A DNA stretch of 11,205 bases from Bacteroidaceae bacterium (GCA_030843315.1 JAUUPT010000101.1:1-11205); one strand, 5' to 3'; shown: positions 1-7,459, counted from the first letter of the stretch. Translations and numbers: made by a program. The notes: generated by a model from the sequence alone, not told the origin.

Positions 1-2236
1 AGCTATGTACATCGGCCTGTTCGCGTGCTATGACTGTTCCGGCAGGCAGGAAGGGTTCCTTCTCTCTCACGGCGGCATAGAATTCTATGCGTACATCTCC
101 CGTTGTGTATTTCTCTTTAGGAATGCCTTTCAGGAAGCCCGTAGTCACGGTCTTGCCCGGTGCGGCTTTGATGTTCTCTATTTTTCCCCGATAGATTTCT
201 TTACCATGATCGCGGACGATGTAATAGAAATCATATTTATCCAGACTTGTAAAGAAGAAGTCATTGCGGATTTTCACGGTGGAAGTCTGCTTGTCGAAGC
301 CGAAGAACTTGATGTTCTGATAGACTTTCCCCATTTCCTCGGTCTGCGGTTTCACGCTGCGGTCGGGATATACCACACCATTGATGCAGAAGTTTCCGTC
401 GGAAGGTGTTCCATTTTCGCCGTAGTCGCCGCCGTAGCTCCAGTACTTGCGACCGTCGGCAGTCTTGGTGGCAAAGCCCTGGTCCACCCAGTCCCATATG
501 CATCCGCCTTGCAGGATGGGATACTTCTCGATGACGTCCCAGTAATCCTGGAAGTTGCCGAGGCTGTTACCCATGGCATGTGCATATTCGCAAAGGATGA
601 GCGGGCGTGTCATGTCCGGGTTTTGGGCGTACTTTTCCAGATAGGCGGGAGTGGCATACATAGGGCAGTAGATATCCGTATTCCATTCCAGTAGAGCACG
701 TTCGTACTGAATAGGACGGCTGTCGAGTGCCTTCAAGGTGTTGTAGGTCACAAAGAAGTTGAGTCCGTTTCCTGCTTCGTTGCCCAAAGACCAGGTGATG
801 ATGCACGGGTGGTTCTTATCGCGCTCGTACATATTCATGGTACGGTCAATGTGAGCGTTCATAAAGAGCGGATTATTTCCCAACGTACCGCCTACACGCA
901 AGTCGTAACCCATGCCGTGGCTCTCAATATTTGCTTCGTCGATGACGTAGATACCATATTCGTCGCAGAGTTCGTAGAAACGTTCCTGCTGCGGATAGTG
1001 GCAAGTGCGCACGGTGTTGACGTTGTACTTCTTCCAGAGTTCAAAGTCCTTCTTCATCAGTTCTTCAGGAACGTAGTGCCCGGTGCTCTCGTTGTGCTCG
1101 TGATAGTTCACACCTTTCACCAGAATGGGCTGTCCGTTTACCAGCAGCTGCTTGTTCTTTATCTCCACCGTGCGGAAACCGACCTTGCAACTGGTTGCTT
1201 CAATCACATCCCTATTCGTGCGCTTCAGGCTGATGACGAGGGTATAGAGGTTAGGAGTCTCGGCAGTCCACTTCAGCGGATTGTTGATGGTTTTCTTGGT
1301 GAATTCCACTTCGGTCTGGTCGCCGGTAATCTGTATGGAAGACTGGGCTATCTGCCGGTCTTTGCTGTCCAGCAACCGATAGCCCACCACAATCGGAGTG
1401 TTCTGCCCGCTTTCGTTGGTGAGCTGCACCTTTACTTTCAATATACCGTCGCGGTAGCTGTCATTCAGCGAAGCTTCTACCTTAAAGTCCGTGATGTGGA
1501 TTCGGGGTTGCGCATAAAGATAGATTTCGCGTTCGATGCCGCTGATGCGCCAGAAGTCCTGGCACTCCAGGTAGTTGGCATCGGAAAAACGGTGCACCTG
1601 TATGGCAATGATATTCTTTCCTTTTCGGGCAATGGCGCTGACGTTGAAGCGGGCAGGAGTCTTGGCATCCTTGCTCATACCTATAAACTTGCCGTTGAGG
1701 TAGTAGAAGGCAGCTCCGCGTACTCCGTCGGCACTCAGGAAGATTTCTTTATCGCTCCAGTCGCTCGGCAGGGTGAACTCACGACGATATGTTCCGGTAG
1801 GATTCCAGTTCTTGGGTACGAAAGGAGGATCGGGGTTGTTCCAATAAGGTTCATAGCCCGGAGAGCAGAACTCATAAGGTTGGTTCACGTAGATGGGCGT
1901 GCCGAAACCTTGCAACTCCCAGTTACCGGGAACGTTGATGTCCGGCCAACGTCCCACGTCCGTCCGTTCGTTCATGAAGTCCGTAGGGCGGTCGTCGAAA
2001 GTTTCTACATAGTTGAATTTCCACTTCCCATTGAGAGACAGGCGGAAGGTTCCGTTCACCCGGTCGTTGATAACGGCATCAACCTCTGAGGTGTAGGATG
2101 TAAACGTGCTGCGCGGAGCCTCTTTGTTGATGTTTGTCAGTCTGGGATTGGTTATTTGTTCGTAGCGTTTCTCTTGCGCCGATAGGGCAAGAGGAAGCAC
2201 GGCCAGGCAAGTAAGTAATAAATGCTTTTTATTCAT
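1..2236 (-). CDS. Secreted glycoside hydrolase family 2 beta-galactosidase-like enzyme (3' end outside window)
   Basis: The first 745 codons of a LacZ-like GH2 enzyme are present; the reading frame is open to the left edge, so the C-terminus is missing. The start MNKKHLLL is followed by a Sec signal peptide ending near ALSA|Q (about residue 21), which predicts a periplasmic enzyme. Order: jelly-roll sugar-binding domain (about 50-225), Ig-like domain (about 227-335), TIM barrel (about 337-635), then the start of the later beta domains. Landmarks match E. coli LacZ: DEANIESHG (Glu438 and His440, equivalent to the Mg-site residues), acid/base Glu487 in GNEAGNG, and nucleophile Glu550 in LCEYAHAMGNSLG. 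The family retains the beta-anomer and usually cleaves terminal beta-galactosides. GH2 also includes glucuronidases and mannosidases, but the LCEYAHAMGNSLG block favours galactosidase. It starts 12 bp after the esterase stop codon, so it is probably the third gene of the OPT-esterase-GH2 operon. No frameshift was seen. Family members usually exceed 1000 residues. Confidence 0.93.
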   Translation of the reverse strand, partial: MNKKHLLLTCLAVLPLALSAQEKRYEQITNPRLTNINKEAPRSTFTSYTSEVDAVINDRVNGTFRLSLNGKWKFNYVETFDDRPTDFMNERTDVGRWPDINVPGNWELQGFGTPIYVNQPYEFCSPGYEPYWNNPDPPFVPKNWNPTGTYRREFTLPSDWSDKEIFLSADGVRGAAFYYLNGKFIGMSKDAKTPARFNVSAIARKGKNIIAIQVHRFSDANYLECQDFWRISGIEREIYLYAQPRIHITDFKVEASLNDSYRDGILKVKVQLTNESGQNTPIVVGYRLLDSKDRQIAQSSIQITGDQTEVEFTKKTINNPLKWTAETPNLYTLVISLKRTNRDVIEATSCKVGFRTVEIKNKQLLVNGQPILVKGVNYHEHNESTGHYVPEELMKKDFELWKKYNVNTVRTCHYPQQERFYELCDEYGIYVIDEANIESHGMGYDLRVGGTLGNNPLFMNAHIDRTMNMYERDKNHPCIITWSLGNEAGNGLNFFVTYNTLKALDSRPIQYERALLEWNTDIYCPMYATPAYLEKYAQNPDMTRPLILCEYAHAMGNSLGNFQDYWDVIEKYPILQGGCIWDWVDQGFATKTADGRKYWSYGGDYGENGTPSDGNFCINGVVYPDRSVKPQTEEMGKVYQNIKFFGFDKQTSTVKIRNDFFFTSLDKYDFYYIVRDHGKEIYRGKIENIKAAPGKTVTTGFLKGIPKEKYTTGDVRIEFYAAVREKEPFLPAGTVIAREQADVHS

Positions 2237-2248
2237 AATTCTGTTCAA

Positions 2249-3127
2249 TTATTGGGCAGTAGATTCAGGGAAAACGAGTCCGTCGCGCAGCCACTTCTCC
2301 AGTTCTCCCGTCCATTGACGTTTGTAGGTGAAGTTGTCGCGGAATCCCCATCCGTGTCCGCCGCTGGGATACATGTGCAGGCTGACGGGAACTTTCTTGT
2401 CTTTCAGGGCAAGGAAGTAACCGATGCTGTTGGTGGCGGGCACCAGATCATCATCCGATGAGAGCATGATGAATGCCTGCGGAGTGCGTGGCGTAACTTG
2501 TTTTTCAAGAGAGTACTTCTGCTCTAATGTTTGCGTCGGGTTTTTCCCAATCAGATTCTCGCGAGAGCCCGGGTGCGTAATACCTTTCACCATAGAGATG
2601 ACCGGATAGAACAGAATCTGAAAATCGGGACGGGTTTTGTCGCTACTATAAAGTGTGGCAAGGGATGCAGCCAGGTGTCCGCCTGCCGAAGCTCCCATAA
2701 TGCCTACGCGTGCAGGATTCAGACCCCATTCGGCAGCATGGCCGCGTACCATACGTATGGCCTGTTCGGCATCCGAAAGGGGTACTTCGTTGTTTCCGTT
2801 CGGCATACGGTACTTCAGCACTGCATACGTGATACCCTGCGTATTGAACCATGCAGCCATGTCGTGTCCCTCGTGTGCCAAGGCCAGGCCGCCATAGCCG
2901 CCGCCCGGACACATGATGATAGCCATACCGTTCGGCTTTTCCGCCGGGTAGACCGTAAGGGAGGGATTCACGATATTGGTCATGAATCCGCCGTCCCAGT
3001 TTTCTTTTACGTCAGTCTGCCCGTTGCTGTTGGGGGCGCCGTTGGGCCACAAGGGCAGCTCGATGGGCTTTTGGGCAGATAATATCGTGGTTACGAACAA
3101 AAAGGATAATATAAAAATCTTTCTCAT
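2249..3127 (-). CDS. Secreted alpha/beta-hydrolase esterase (acetyl/feruloyl esterase-like, COG0657 type)
   Basis: This 292-residue serine esterase has a signal peptide (residues 1-18, ending LSA|Q), so it probably acts in the periplasm. The catalytic machinery is visible: the oxyanion loop PGGGYGG (about 74-80), nucleophile Ser147 in GASAGG, a likely acid at Asp226 in DDDLVPATNS, and His258 in GGHGWG. The PGGGYGG and DDxVPxxNS motifs resemble the Bacteroidetes BD-FAE and Axe-type esterases that remove acetyl or feruloyl groups from plant polysaccharides; many relatives are annotated only as alpha/beta hydrolase. The substrate cannot be read from the sequence. It starts 10 bp downstream of the OPT transporter stop and ends 12 bp before the GH2 start, so it is almost certainly co-transcribed with both. 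A role in removing ester groups that block the glycosidase is a reasonable inference. Confidence 0.88.
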   Translation of the reverse strand: MRKIFILSFLFVTTILSAQKPIELPLWPNGAPNSNGQTDVKENWDGGFMTNIVNPSLTVYPAEKPNGMAIIMCPGGGYGGLALAHEGHDMAAWFNTQGITYAVLKYRMPNGNNEVPLSDAEQAIRMVRGHAAEWGLNPARVGIMGASAGGHLAASLATLYSSDKTRPDFQILFYPVISMVKGITHPGSRENLIGKNPTQTLEQKYSLEKQVTPRTPQAFIMLSSDDDLVPATNSIGYFLALKDKKVPVSLHMYPSGGHGWGFRDNFTYKRQWTGELEKWLRDGLVFPESTAQ

Positions 3128-3137
3128 ATCTATTAGA

Positions 3138-5129
3138 TTATTTCGTTTTCATGGAGGCTTTGATGAAGTAGAATATCAGGATGGCATAAGCGCCGAGTGC
3201 CAGTACTTCCGACAAGGAGTTGTTTACCCAGGCATCGTTCACGAGGTTGATACCTCCGAAGCGCATGGCAGCACTTACTACACCCATCAGTGCGCCGCCG
3301 GCAATGAAACCGGATGCAAGCAACGTACCCTTCTCGCCACGTTCGGCATTGAGAGCGGCATCCTTGCTGCGGCTGGTTACGTACCAATTAACGGCACCAC
3401 CCACTACCAACGGTATGTTCAGTTCCAACGGGATGAACATACCCAGTGCAAATGCCAGTGCGGGAATCTTGCAGACAGTCAGGATAATGGCGAGTACCGC
3501 GCCGATGGCATATAGCGGCCAGGGAGCGCCTACACCATTCATCAGCGGTTCTATAACCGCTGCCATTGCATTGGCCTGCGGGGCAGCCAGTTGTCCGCTG
3601 GTGAAACCGTATGTTTTGTTCAGGATAATCATTACACCGCCCACGGTAGCAGCCGAAACAATCGTTCCGAGGAACTTCCATGCCTCCTGCTTGACTGGTG
3701 TGCTCCCCAGCCAGTAACCAATCTTCAGGTCGGTGATGAATCCGCCTGCCATAGATAGTGCCGTACATACCACACCACCCATCACCAGCGCCGCCACCAT
3801 TCCTTCGGGGCCTTTCAGCCCGACAGCTACCATCACTACGGATGCCAGAATCAAAGTCATTAGCGTCATGCCCGATACCGGGTTGGTGCCTACAATAGCA
3901 ATGGCATTGGCAGCCACGGTGGTAAACAGGAAAGCGATACCCGCTACCAGCAAAATGGCAACTATGGTATGCAGCAGGTTGCCCTGCATCACGTCCAGAT
4001 AGAAGAATAACATTACCAGCAATAATGTTACGATGGAACCGATAGCGATAATCTTCATCGGGAGATCACGTTGCGTACGCTTGATGTTTGCTTCTACGTT
4101 GGACTTGCCGCCCATTTCTTTTGCAGCCAGCCCTACGGCACTCTTGATGATGCCCCACGACTTGATGATGCCGATGATGCCCGCCATAGCGATGCCGCCG
4201 ATACCGATGCTCTTGGCGTAGTATTTAAAGATTTCCTCCGGAGCCATAGCACCTACGGTAGCGGTGATTTCCGGATTCCACTGATTCAGTACGTCGCCTC
4301 CCCAAATCATAGACATTCCGGGGATGATGATCCACCACACAGCCAGTGAACCGGCACAGATGATAGATGCATATTTCAGTCCGACGATATAGCCCAAACC
4401 GAGTACGGCAGCACCCGTGTTCACCTTGAACACCAGCTTTGCCTTCTCTGCCAGCATCTCGCCGAAGCCGCAGACGCGGGTCGTGAAGTTCTCATTCCAC
4501 CAGCCGAAGGTAGCCACGATGAAGTCGTACAGACCACCGATGATACCTGCCATCAGCAGCGGTTTAGCCTGGCTGCCGCCTTTTTCTCCCGATACAAGCA
4601 CTTGCGTGGTGGCGGTTGCTTCGGGGAAAGGATATTGTCCGTGCATATCGCTTACGAAATACTTACGGAAAGGAATAAGGAACAGAATGCCCAGCACACC
4701 TCCCAGCAGGGAACTGATGAATACTTGTGTGAAGGTAACGGTGATTTCCTGTGGATAGGTTTCTTGAAGAATATACAATGCCGGAAGGGTGAAGATGGCT
4801 CCTGCCACGATGACTCCCGAACTGGCTCCGATGGATTGGATAATGACGTTTTCGCCCAGCGCATTTTTCCGCTTGGCGGCTCCCGATACGCCTACGGCGA
4901 TGATGGCGATGGGGATGGCGGCCTCGAATACCTGTCCCACCTTCAGTCCCAGATAGGCGGCGGCGGCCGAAAAGAGGATGGCCATCAGTATACCCCACGT
5001 CACTGACCAGGGTGTTACTTCTGAGTACTTTTTTTCCGGGCTCATCAGCGGGTTGTACACTTCTCCCGGTTTCAATTCACGGAACGCGTTCTCCGGTAAT
5101 CCGGTAATTGGTTCTTCTTCTTGCTTCAT
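3138..5129 (-). CDS. OPT-family oligopeptide transporter
   Basis: This 663-residue polytopic inner-membrane protein has a hydrophilic N-terminus of about 40 residues followed by many hydrophobic segments (roughly 14-16 helices by eye). The first is at about 44-60 and the last at about 642-657. Family landmarks include TPWSVTWGILMAILFSAAAA (39-58), YPFPEATA (166-173) and the NPVSGMT block at 416-422, which is characteristic of the oligopeptide transporter (OPT) superfamily, bacterial branch. Members are thought to be proton-coupled importers of small peptides or of metal-chelate compounds; the specificity here is unknown. It is the first gene of the apparent operon with the esterase and the GH2 enzyme. 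The DUF1573 gene upstream is cut off by an intrinsic terminator (5201-5231), so the operon should have its own promoter within 5130-5200. The full length is typical of the bacterial family and no break was seen. Confidence 0.93.
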   Translation of the reverse strand: MKQEEEPITGLPENAFRELKPGEVYNPLMSPEKKYSEVTPWSVTWGILMAILFSAAAAYLGLKVGQVFEAAIPIAIIAVGVSGAAKRKNALGENVIIQSIGASSGVIVAGAIFTLPALYILQETYPQEITVTFTQVFISSLLGGVLGILFLIPFRKYFVSDMHGQYPFPEATATTQVLVSGEKGGSQAKPLLMAGIIGGLYDFIVATFGWWNENFTTRVCGFGEMLAEKAKLVFKVNTGAAVLGLGYIVGLKYASIICAGSLAVWWIIIPGMSMIWGGDVLNQWNPEITATVGAMAPEEIFKYYAKSIGIGGIAMAGIIGIIKSWGIIKSAVGLAAKEMGGKSNVEANIKRTQRDLPMKIIAIGSIVTLLLVMLFFYLDVMQGNLLHTIVAILLVAGIAFLFTTVAANAIAIVGTNPVSGMTLMTLILASVVMVAVGLKGPEGMVAALVMGGVVCTALSMAGGFITDLKIGYWLGSTPVKQEAWKFLGTIVSAATVGGVMIILNKTYGFTSGQLAAPQANAMAAVIEPLMNGVGAPWPLYAIGAVLAIILTVCKIPALAFALGMFIPLELNIPLVVGGAVNWYVTSRSKDAALNAERGEKGTLLASGFIAGGALMGVVSAAMRFGGINLVNDAWVNNSLSEVLALGAYAILIFYFIKASMKTK

Positions 5130-5169
5130 GATTTTGCTGTTTTATGTTTATGATTTCACATTTTTGTAT

Positions 5170-5177
5170 CAGATATA
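5170..5177 (-). promoter_or_regulatory. Weak candidate -7 box for the OPT-esterase-GH2 operon
   Basis: On the minus strand this reads TATATCTG, one mismatch from the Bacteroidetes -7 consensus TAnnTTTG. It lies 40 bp upstream of the OPT start codon. A TTTG is present farther upstream, but the spacing to it (about 13 bp) is shorter than usual. Some promoter is expected here because a terminator stands immediately upstream. The exact box is uncertain. Confidence 0.3.
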
Positions 5178-5200
5178 TCAATTTAAAGTTCAAAGAAAGC

Positions 5201-5231
5201 AAAAAAAAAGGAGAATTAAAAATTCTCCTTT
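5201..5231 (-). terminator. Intrinsic terminator of the DUF1573 gene
   Basis: Perfect 11-bp arms (AAAGGAGAATT at 5207-5217 and AATTCTCCTTT at 5221-5231) enclose a 3-nt loop. Read on the minus strand, the hairpin runs directly into nine T residues (complement of 5201-5209). It begins 20 bp after the DUF1573 stop codon. On the plus strand there is no comparable T tract, so it acts in the minus direction and insulates the OPT operon from read-through. Confidence 0.9.
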
Positions 5232-5251
5232 ACTCTATATTACAAAAACGT

Positions 5252-5647
5252 TTATTTAGCGTCTTTGGCTGTCATGTCACCTTCAATGAACAGTCTCAGC
5301 AGTTCCGCTTTGGCATTGGTGCGCAGCGTAATGGACTTCTTGAAGTGTCCGGGATATCTGCCCGTTCCGTTGTAGGTCACTTTTATAGTTCCCGTCTTTC
5401 CGGGCAATACCGGTTCCTGTGTGTATTCGGGCACCGTGCATCCGCAAGATGCTACAGCCTGATGAATTACCAACGGAGCATCGCCGGTATTGGTAAACTT
5501 GAAGGTATAAGTAACCACCGGATTCTCTTCGGAGAATGTTCCGAAGTCATGCGTAGTCTGTTCAAATTTAATATCTGCCTGACCTTGTGCGTAGGCATAA
5601 CCGATGCTCATAACCAGCATCATCATATAAAAAGCGATTTTCTTCAT
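5252..5647 (-). CDS. Secreted DUF1573 domain protein
   Basis: This 131-residue protein begins MKKIAFYMMM and has a signal peptide cleaved near AYA|Q (residue 20). An in-frame ATG ten codons upstream exists, but it would lie on top of the promoter box, so the internal start at 5647 is preferred. The mature part is a single small beta-rich domain. It carries the DUF1573 signature: FxxTxHDFGxFxE near the start (28-40), a TYTFKFTNTGDAPLVI strand pair (46-61), the VASCGCTVPEY block with Cys68 and Cys70, and PGKTGTIKVTYN (82-93). The family is common in Bacteroidetes and resembles Ig-like/ASH folds; its biochemical function is not established. It appears monocistronic, with its own TAnnTTTG promoter upstream and a strong terminator just downstream, which suggests independent expression. 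Confidence 0.9.
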   Translation of the reverse strand: MKKIAFYMMMLVMSIGYAYAQGQADIKFEQTTHDFGTFSEENPVVTYTFKFTNTGDAPLVIHQAVASCGCTVPEYTQEPVLPGKTGTIKVTYNGTGRYPGHFKKSITLRTNAKAELLRLFIEGDMTAKDAK

Positions 5648-5676
5648 GTTCTTATCTTTTTTATATTTCAACGACA

Positions 5677-5684
5677 CAAAGGTA
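5677..5684 (-). promoter_or_regulatory. Bacteroidetes-type -7 promoter box of the DUF1573 gene
   Basis: The minus strand reads TACCTTTG, an exact match to TAnnTTTG, 29 bp upstream of the chosen start codon at 5647. A T-rich segment (GTTTTCG) lies about 18-19 bp farther upstream, in the position of the degenerate -33 element. This placement implies a leader of roughly 20-25 nt and supports rejecting the earlier in-frame ATG at 5677. Confidence 0.65.
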
Positions 5685-5738
5685 ATCCATTTTTGCGAAA
5701 ACAGTCTCTATCGTGTGCGAAATTGTATTAAATCGGGC

Positions 5739-6452
5739 TCAGAACCTATCTATTCGTATGATAAGAAGCGAGAAATAGGGGAAGCGGAGGGTTGCAATCT
5801 GCTCGCTGTCACTCAGGTACTTCTCTTCCGGGGTTCCTACATTCTCAAAGTAGTGATAGCCGTATTCGGGGTGCAAGCGGATGCATCGGTGCACTTCGTC
5901 GGTACATTGAGACAGTTTCATGATGACGATGGCACTCTTCTCCTGTATCAGTTTTTCTATTTCCTCGGCGGTAGTAGTACCGGGTATCACGGTGAGCCGT
6001 TCTTCCTGGCTGGCTACGTGCAAACCGGCGCGGGCGCCGGCGGCAATAAAGGCGGGGATGCCTGCAATGTGGCTGACGGGAATGCCGTCTGCTTGCAACT
6101 GCTCATATATATAATGTATGGAGGAGTAGAAACCGGCATCTCCTTCGGCAACGATGCACACCCTCTTTCCATTCCGGTGTAGTGCGGATGCTTCGGTGCG
6201 GACACGGTCGTAGGAATTCATTGCCTGCCCGCGCTGCTTGCTCATGGGGAGGGGGAAGCGGCAGATGCTGCTTCCCGGGATATCCAACTGCTGCATGATG
6301 TCGGCTGCCCGCGAGAGGGTTCTTCCTTCTTTGGTCACAGTTTGGGGACAGAACACGACGTCGGCAGCTTGCAGGGCTTTCAGCCCTTTTACGGTAATCA
6401 GTTCCGGTTCGCCGGGGCCGAGGGATACGAATATGACGGGATGCATTTCCAT
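5739..6452 (-). CDS. cobI: Precorrin-2 C20-methyltransferase (CobI/CbiL type)
   Basis: This 237-residue protein belongs to the tetrapyrrole methylase family, which transfers a methyl group from S-adenosylmethionine. Visible motifs are the N-terminal FVSLGPGEPELITVKGLKAL (8-27), a variant of GxGPGDPELLT, and AEGDAGFYSSIHYIYEQL (102-119), corresponding to the SAM-binding GDP loop. SHIAGIPAFIAAGARAG (127-143) matches the V-PG-SF-AAAA region. The FYSS-YIYEQL block and the length fit C20-methyltransferases, which act on precorrin-2 or cobalt-precorrin-2 in corrin ring building. The usual Pro of the GDP loop is Ala106 here. Another tetrapyrrole methylase specificity cannot be fully excluded. Two starts are possible, at 6452 (MEMHP) and 6446 (MHP). 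No other corrin gene is in the window. It is divergent from the AraC-type regulator, with a shared 120-bp promoter region. Confidence 0.85.
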   Translation of the reverse strand: MEMHPVIFVSLGPGEPELITVKGLKALQAADVVFCPQTVTKEGRTLSRAADIMQQLDIPGSSICRFPLPMSKQRGQAMNSYDRVRTEASALHRNGKRVCIVAEGDAGFYSSIHYIYEQLQADGIPVSHIAGIPAFIAAGARAGLHVASQEERLTVIPGTTTAEEIEKLIQEKSAIVIMKLSQCTDEVHRCIRLHPEYGYHYFENVGTPEEKYLSDSEQIATLRFPYFSLLIIRIDRF

Positions 6453-6494
6453 TAAAAAGTCAAGCGTTAAAAATTAAACAAGAGGGAACGGGTG

Positions 6495-6502
6495 CAAAAG
6501 TC
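6495..6502 (-). promoter_or_regulatory. Candidate -7 box of cobI
   Basis: The minus strand reads GACTTTTG, one mismatch from TAnnTTTG, 42 bp upstream of the cobI start. A TTG (complement of 6523-6525) lies 20 bp farther upstream, suitable for a -33 element, and falls inside the palindrome at 6520-6535. Confidence 0.45.
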
Positions 6503-6519
6503 GGTAAATAATCAGTAAG

Positions 6520-6535
6520 AAACAATATATTGTTT
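6520..6535. promoter_or_regulatory. Perfect 16-bp palindrome, candidate operator in the divergent cobI/regulator region
   Basis: AAACAATATATTGTTT is its own reverse complement. It touches the first base of the -7 box of the AraC-type regulator and covers the likely -33 region of cobI. A dimeric repressor bound here could therefore affect both promoters. Which protein binds is unknown; AraC-family proteins more often use direct repeats. The A/T-rich composition makes chance more likely than for a GC-mixed palindrome. Confidence 0.5.
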
Positions 6536-6542
6536 ATCTTTG
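6535..6542 (+). promoter_or_regulatory. Bacteroidetes-type -7 promoter box of the AraC-family regulator
   Basis: TATCTTTG matches TAnnTTTG exactly and lies 30 bp upstream of the chosen ATG at 6573. No clear TTTG -33 element is seen at the usual distance, which would fit a promoter needing activation or one that is weak. An in-frame ATG at 6540 overlaps this box and so cannot be the translation start if the promoter is real. Confidence 0.6.
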
Positions 6543-6572
6543 TGTGTATATATCAAGAAACAACCGACATTT

Positions 6573-7430
6573 ATGGATTATCAACTCAATACCCGGCTGA
6601 ATGGCAATGTTGCCATGACCTACCGTTACCACGAAAGTGCACAGCTGCAACGCGACAAGACTTTATATAAATTTATATGGGTGCAGAGCGGCACGTTCAC
6701 CGTGGAAGTAGACCACATCCCCATGCGCCTGTCGAAAGACGAAATCATAACACTGACCCCCTTGCACCATCTGGAAGTGAAAGAGGTGGACGGTGAATAC
6801 CTGACCTTTGTCTTCAACAGTAATTTCTACTGCATCTACGGGCACGACAATGAAGTGTCGTGCAACGGCTTCCTCTTCTTCGGCTCTTCCAAAGTGATGA
6901 GGCTGACACTCTCCGCCGAACAGTCATCCAATCTTCACGACATCGTCCGCATCTTCCGCCAGGAGTCTGCCATCCACGACAATCTGCAAGAGGAAATGCT
7001 GCGGATTGTACTAAAGCGCTTCATCATCACCTGCACGCGCATAGCCCGCTGTAAGTTTGGAGTGGGGCAGGAGAATGAGAAATCGTTCGATATTATCCGT
7101 CAATTCTATGTGCTGGTAGATCAGAATTTTAAAGAGAAAAAGCAGGTGCAAGACTATGCCGATATCCTTTGCCGTTCCCCCAAGACGCTCTCCAATCTAT
7201 TCGCTTCCTGTGGGCTGCCTTCGCCCCTGCGCGTCATTCACGAGCGGATAGAGGCCGAAGCCATGCGATTGCTGCTCTACACCCGTAAAAGTGCGAAAGA
7301 GATCAGCGCCATCCTGGGCTTCGAGGATCTGGCTGCTTTCAGCCGTTTCTTCAAGAAAATGACCGGAGAAAGCGTTTCCGACTACCGAAAAAGGGGCGAA
7401 CGGGAAGAATTGCCAACTGTTGCGGAATAA
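6573..7430 (+). CDS. AraC-family transcriptional regulator of the rcl-like module
   Basis: This 285-residue regulator has an N-terminal cupin-like sensor half (about 1-110) and a C-terminal double helix-turn-helix DNA-binding domain (about 175-275). The second HTH is typical of AraC/XylS proteins: SAKEISAILGFEDLAAFSRF (240-259), then FKKMTGESVSDYRK. The sensor half contains NFYCIYGHDNEVSCNGFLFF (84-103), a pattern I recognise from Bacteroidetes AraC proteins. It places Cys87 and Cys97 close together; other cysteines are at 154, 160, 200 and 213. It lies 89 bp upstream of rclC on the same strand, the position expected for a dedicated activator. E. coli rclABC is activated by RclR, also an AraC protein, which senses hypochlorous acid through cysteines. 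The sensor half here does not obviously match RclR, so a shared signal is inferred from context only. The start at 6573 is chosen because the ATG at 6540 overlaps the promoter box. Confidence 0.9.
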   Translation: MDYQLNTRLNGNVAMTYRYHESAQLQRDKTLYKFIWVQSGTFTVEVDHIPMRLSKDEIITLTPLHHLEVKEVDGEYLTFVFNSNFYCIYGHDNEVSCNGFLFFGSSKVMRLTLSAEQSSNLHDIVRIFRQESAIHDNLQEEMLRIVLKRFIITCTRIARCKFGVGQENEKSFDIIRQFYVLVDQNFKEKKQVQDYADILCRSPKTLSNLFASCGLPSPLRVIHERIEAEAMRLLLYTRKSAKEISAILGFEDLAAFSRFFKKMTGESVSDYRKRGEREELPTVAE

Positions 7431-7436
7431 TTGCCA
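7408..7436 (+). promoter_or_regulatory. Candidate AraC-type operator: two direct AATTGCCA repeats 21 bp apart
   Basis: AATTGCCA occurs at 7408-7415 and again at 7429-7436, in the same orientation and exactly 21 bp apart (two helical turns). This is the arrangement used by AraC-family activators. The copies are centred about 60 and 39 bp upstream of the transcription start predicted from the -7 box at 7460. The first copy overlaps the last codons of the regulator gene and the second begins within its stop codon. Eight-base identity could arise by chance. Confidence 0.4.
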
Positions 7437-7459
7437 TTTCGGAGGCAGCAGAAAAGACC

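Noticed and set aside
5..2089. Long plus-strand open frames (5-694 and 809-2089) opposite the GH2 gene
   Set aside because: Both lie in register with the minus-strand GH2 codons, whose motifs and catalytic residues are unmistakable. The plus-strand products show no recognisable motif and are open only because of codon composition.
2531..3082. 183-codon plus-strand open frame opposite the esterase
   Set aside because: The minus-strand esterase has a full catalytic triad, a signal peptide and operon spacing. The plus frame is a mirror of it.
5648..5677. Upstream in-frame start for DUF1573 (MSLKYKKDKN extension)
   Set aside because: The extension overlaps the TACCTTTG promoter box and would add ten charged residues before a normal signal peptide.
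5144..5731. 195-codon plus-strand open frame spanning the terminator and DUF1573 gene
   Set aside because: It runs through a perfect terminator hairpin, a complete DUF1573 gene and its promoter on the other strand, and its translation resembles no known protein.
6540..6572. Upstream in-frame start for the AraC regulator
   Set aside because: It begins within the TATCTTTG promoter box; the cupin-like domain starts naturally at MDYQLNTRL.
6665..6678. Perfect 14-bp palindrome ATATAAATTTATAT
   Set aside because: It lies inside the regulator coding sequence, is pure A/T, and is explained by ordinary codons for the residues around Leu31-Ile35. No regulatory role is suggested by its position.
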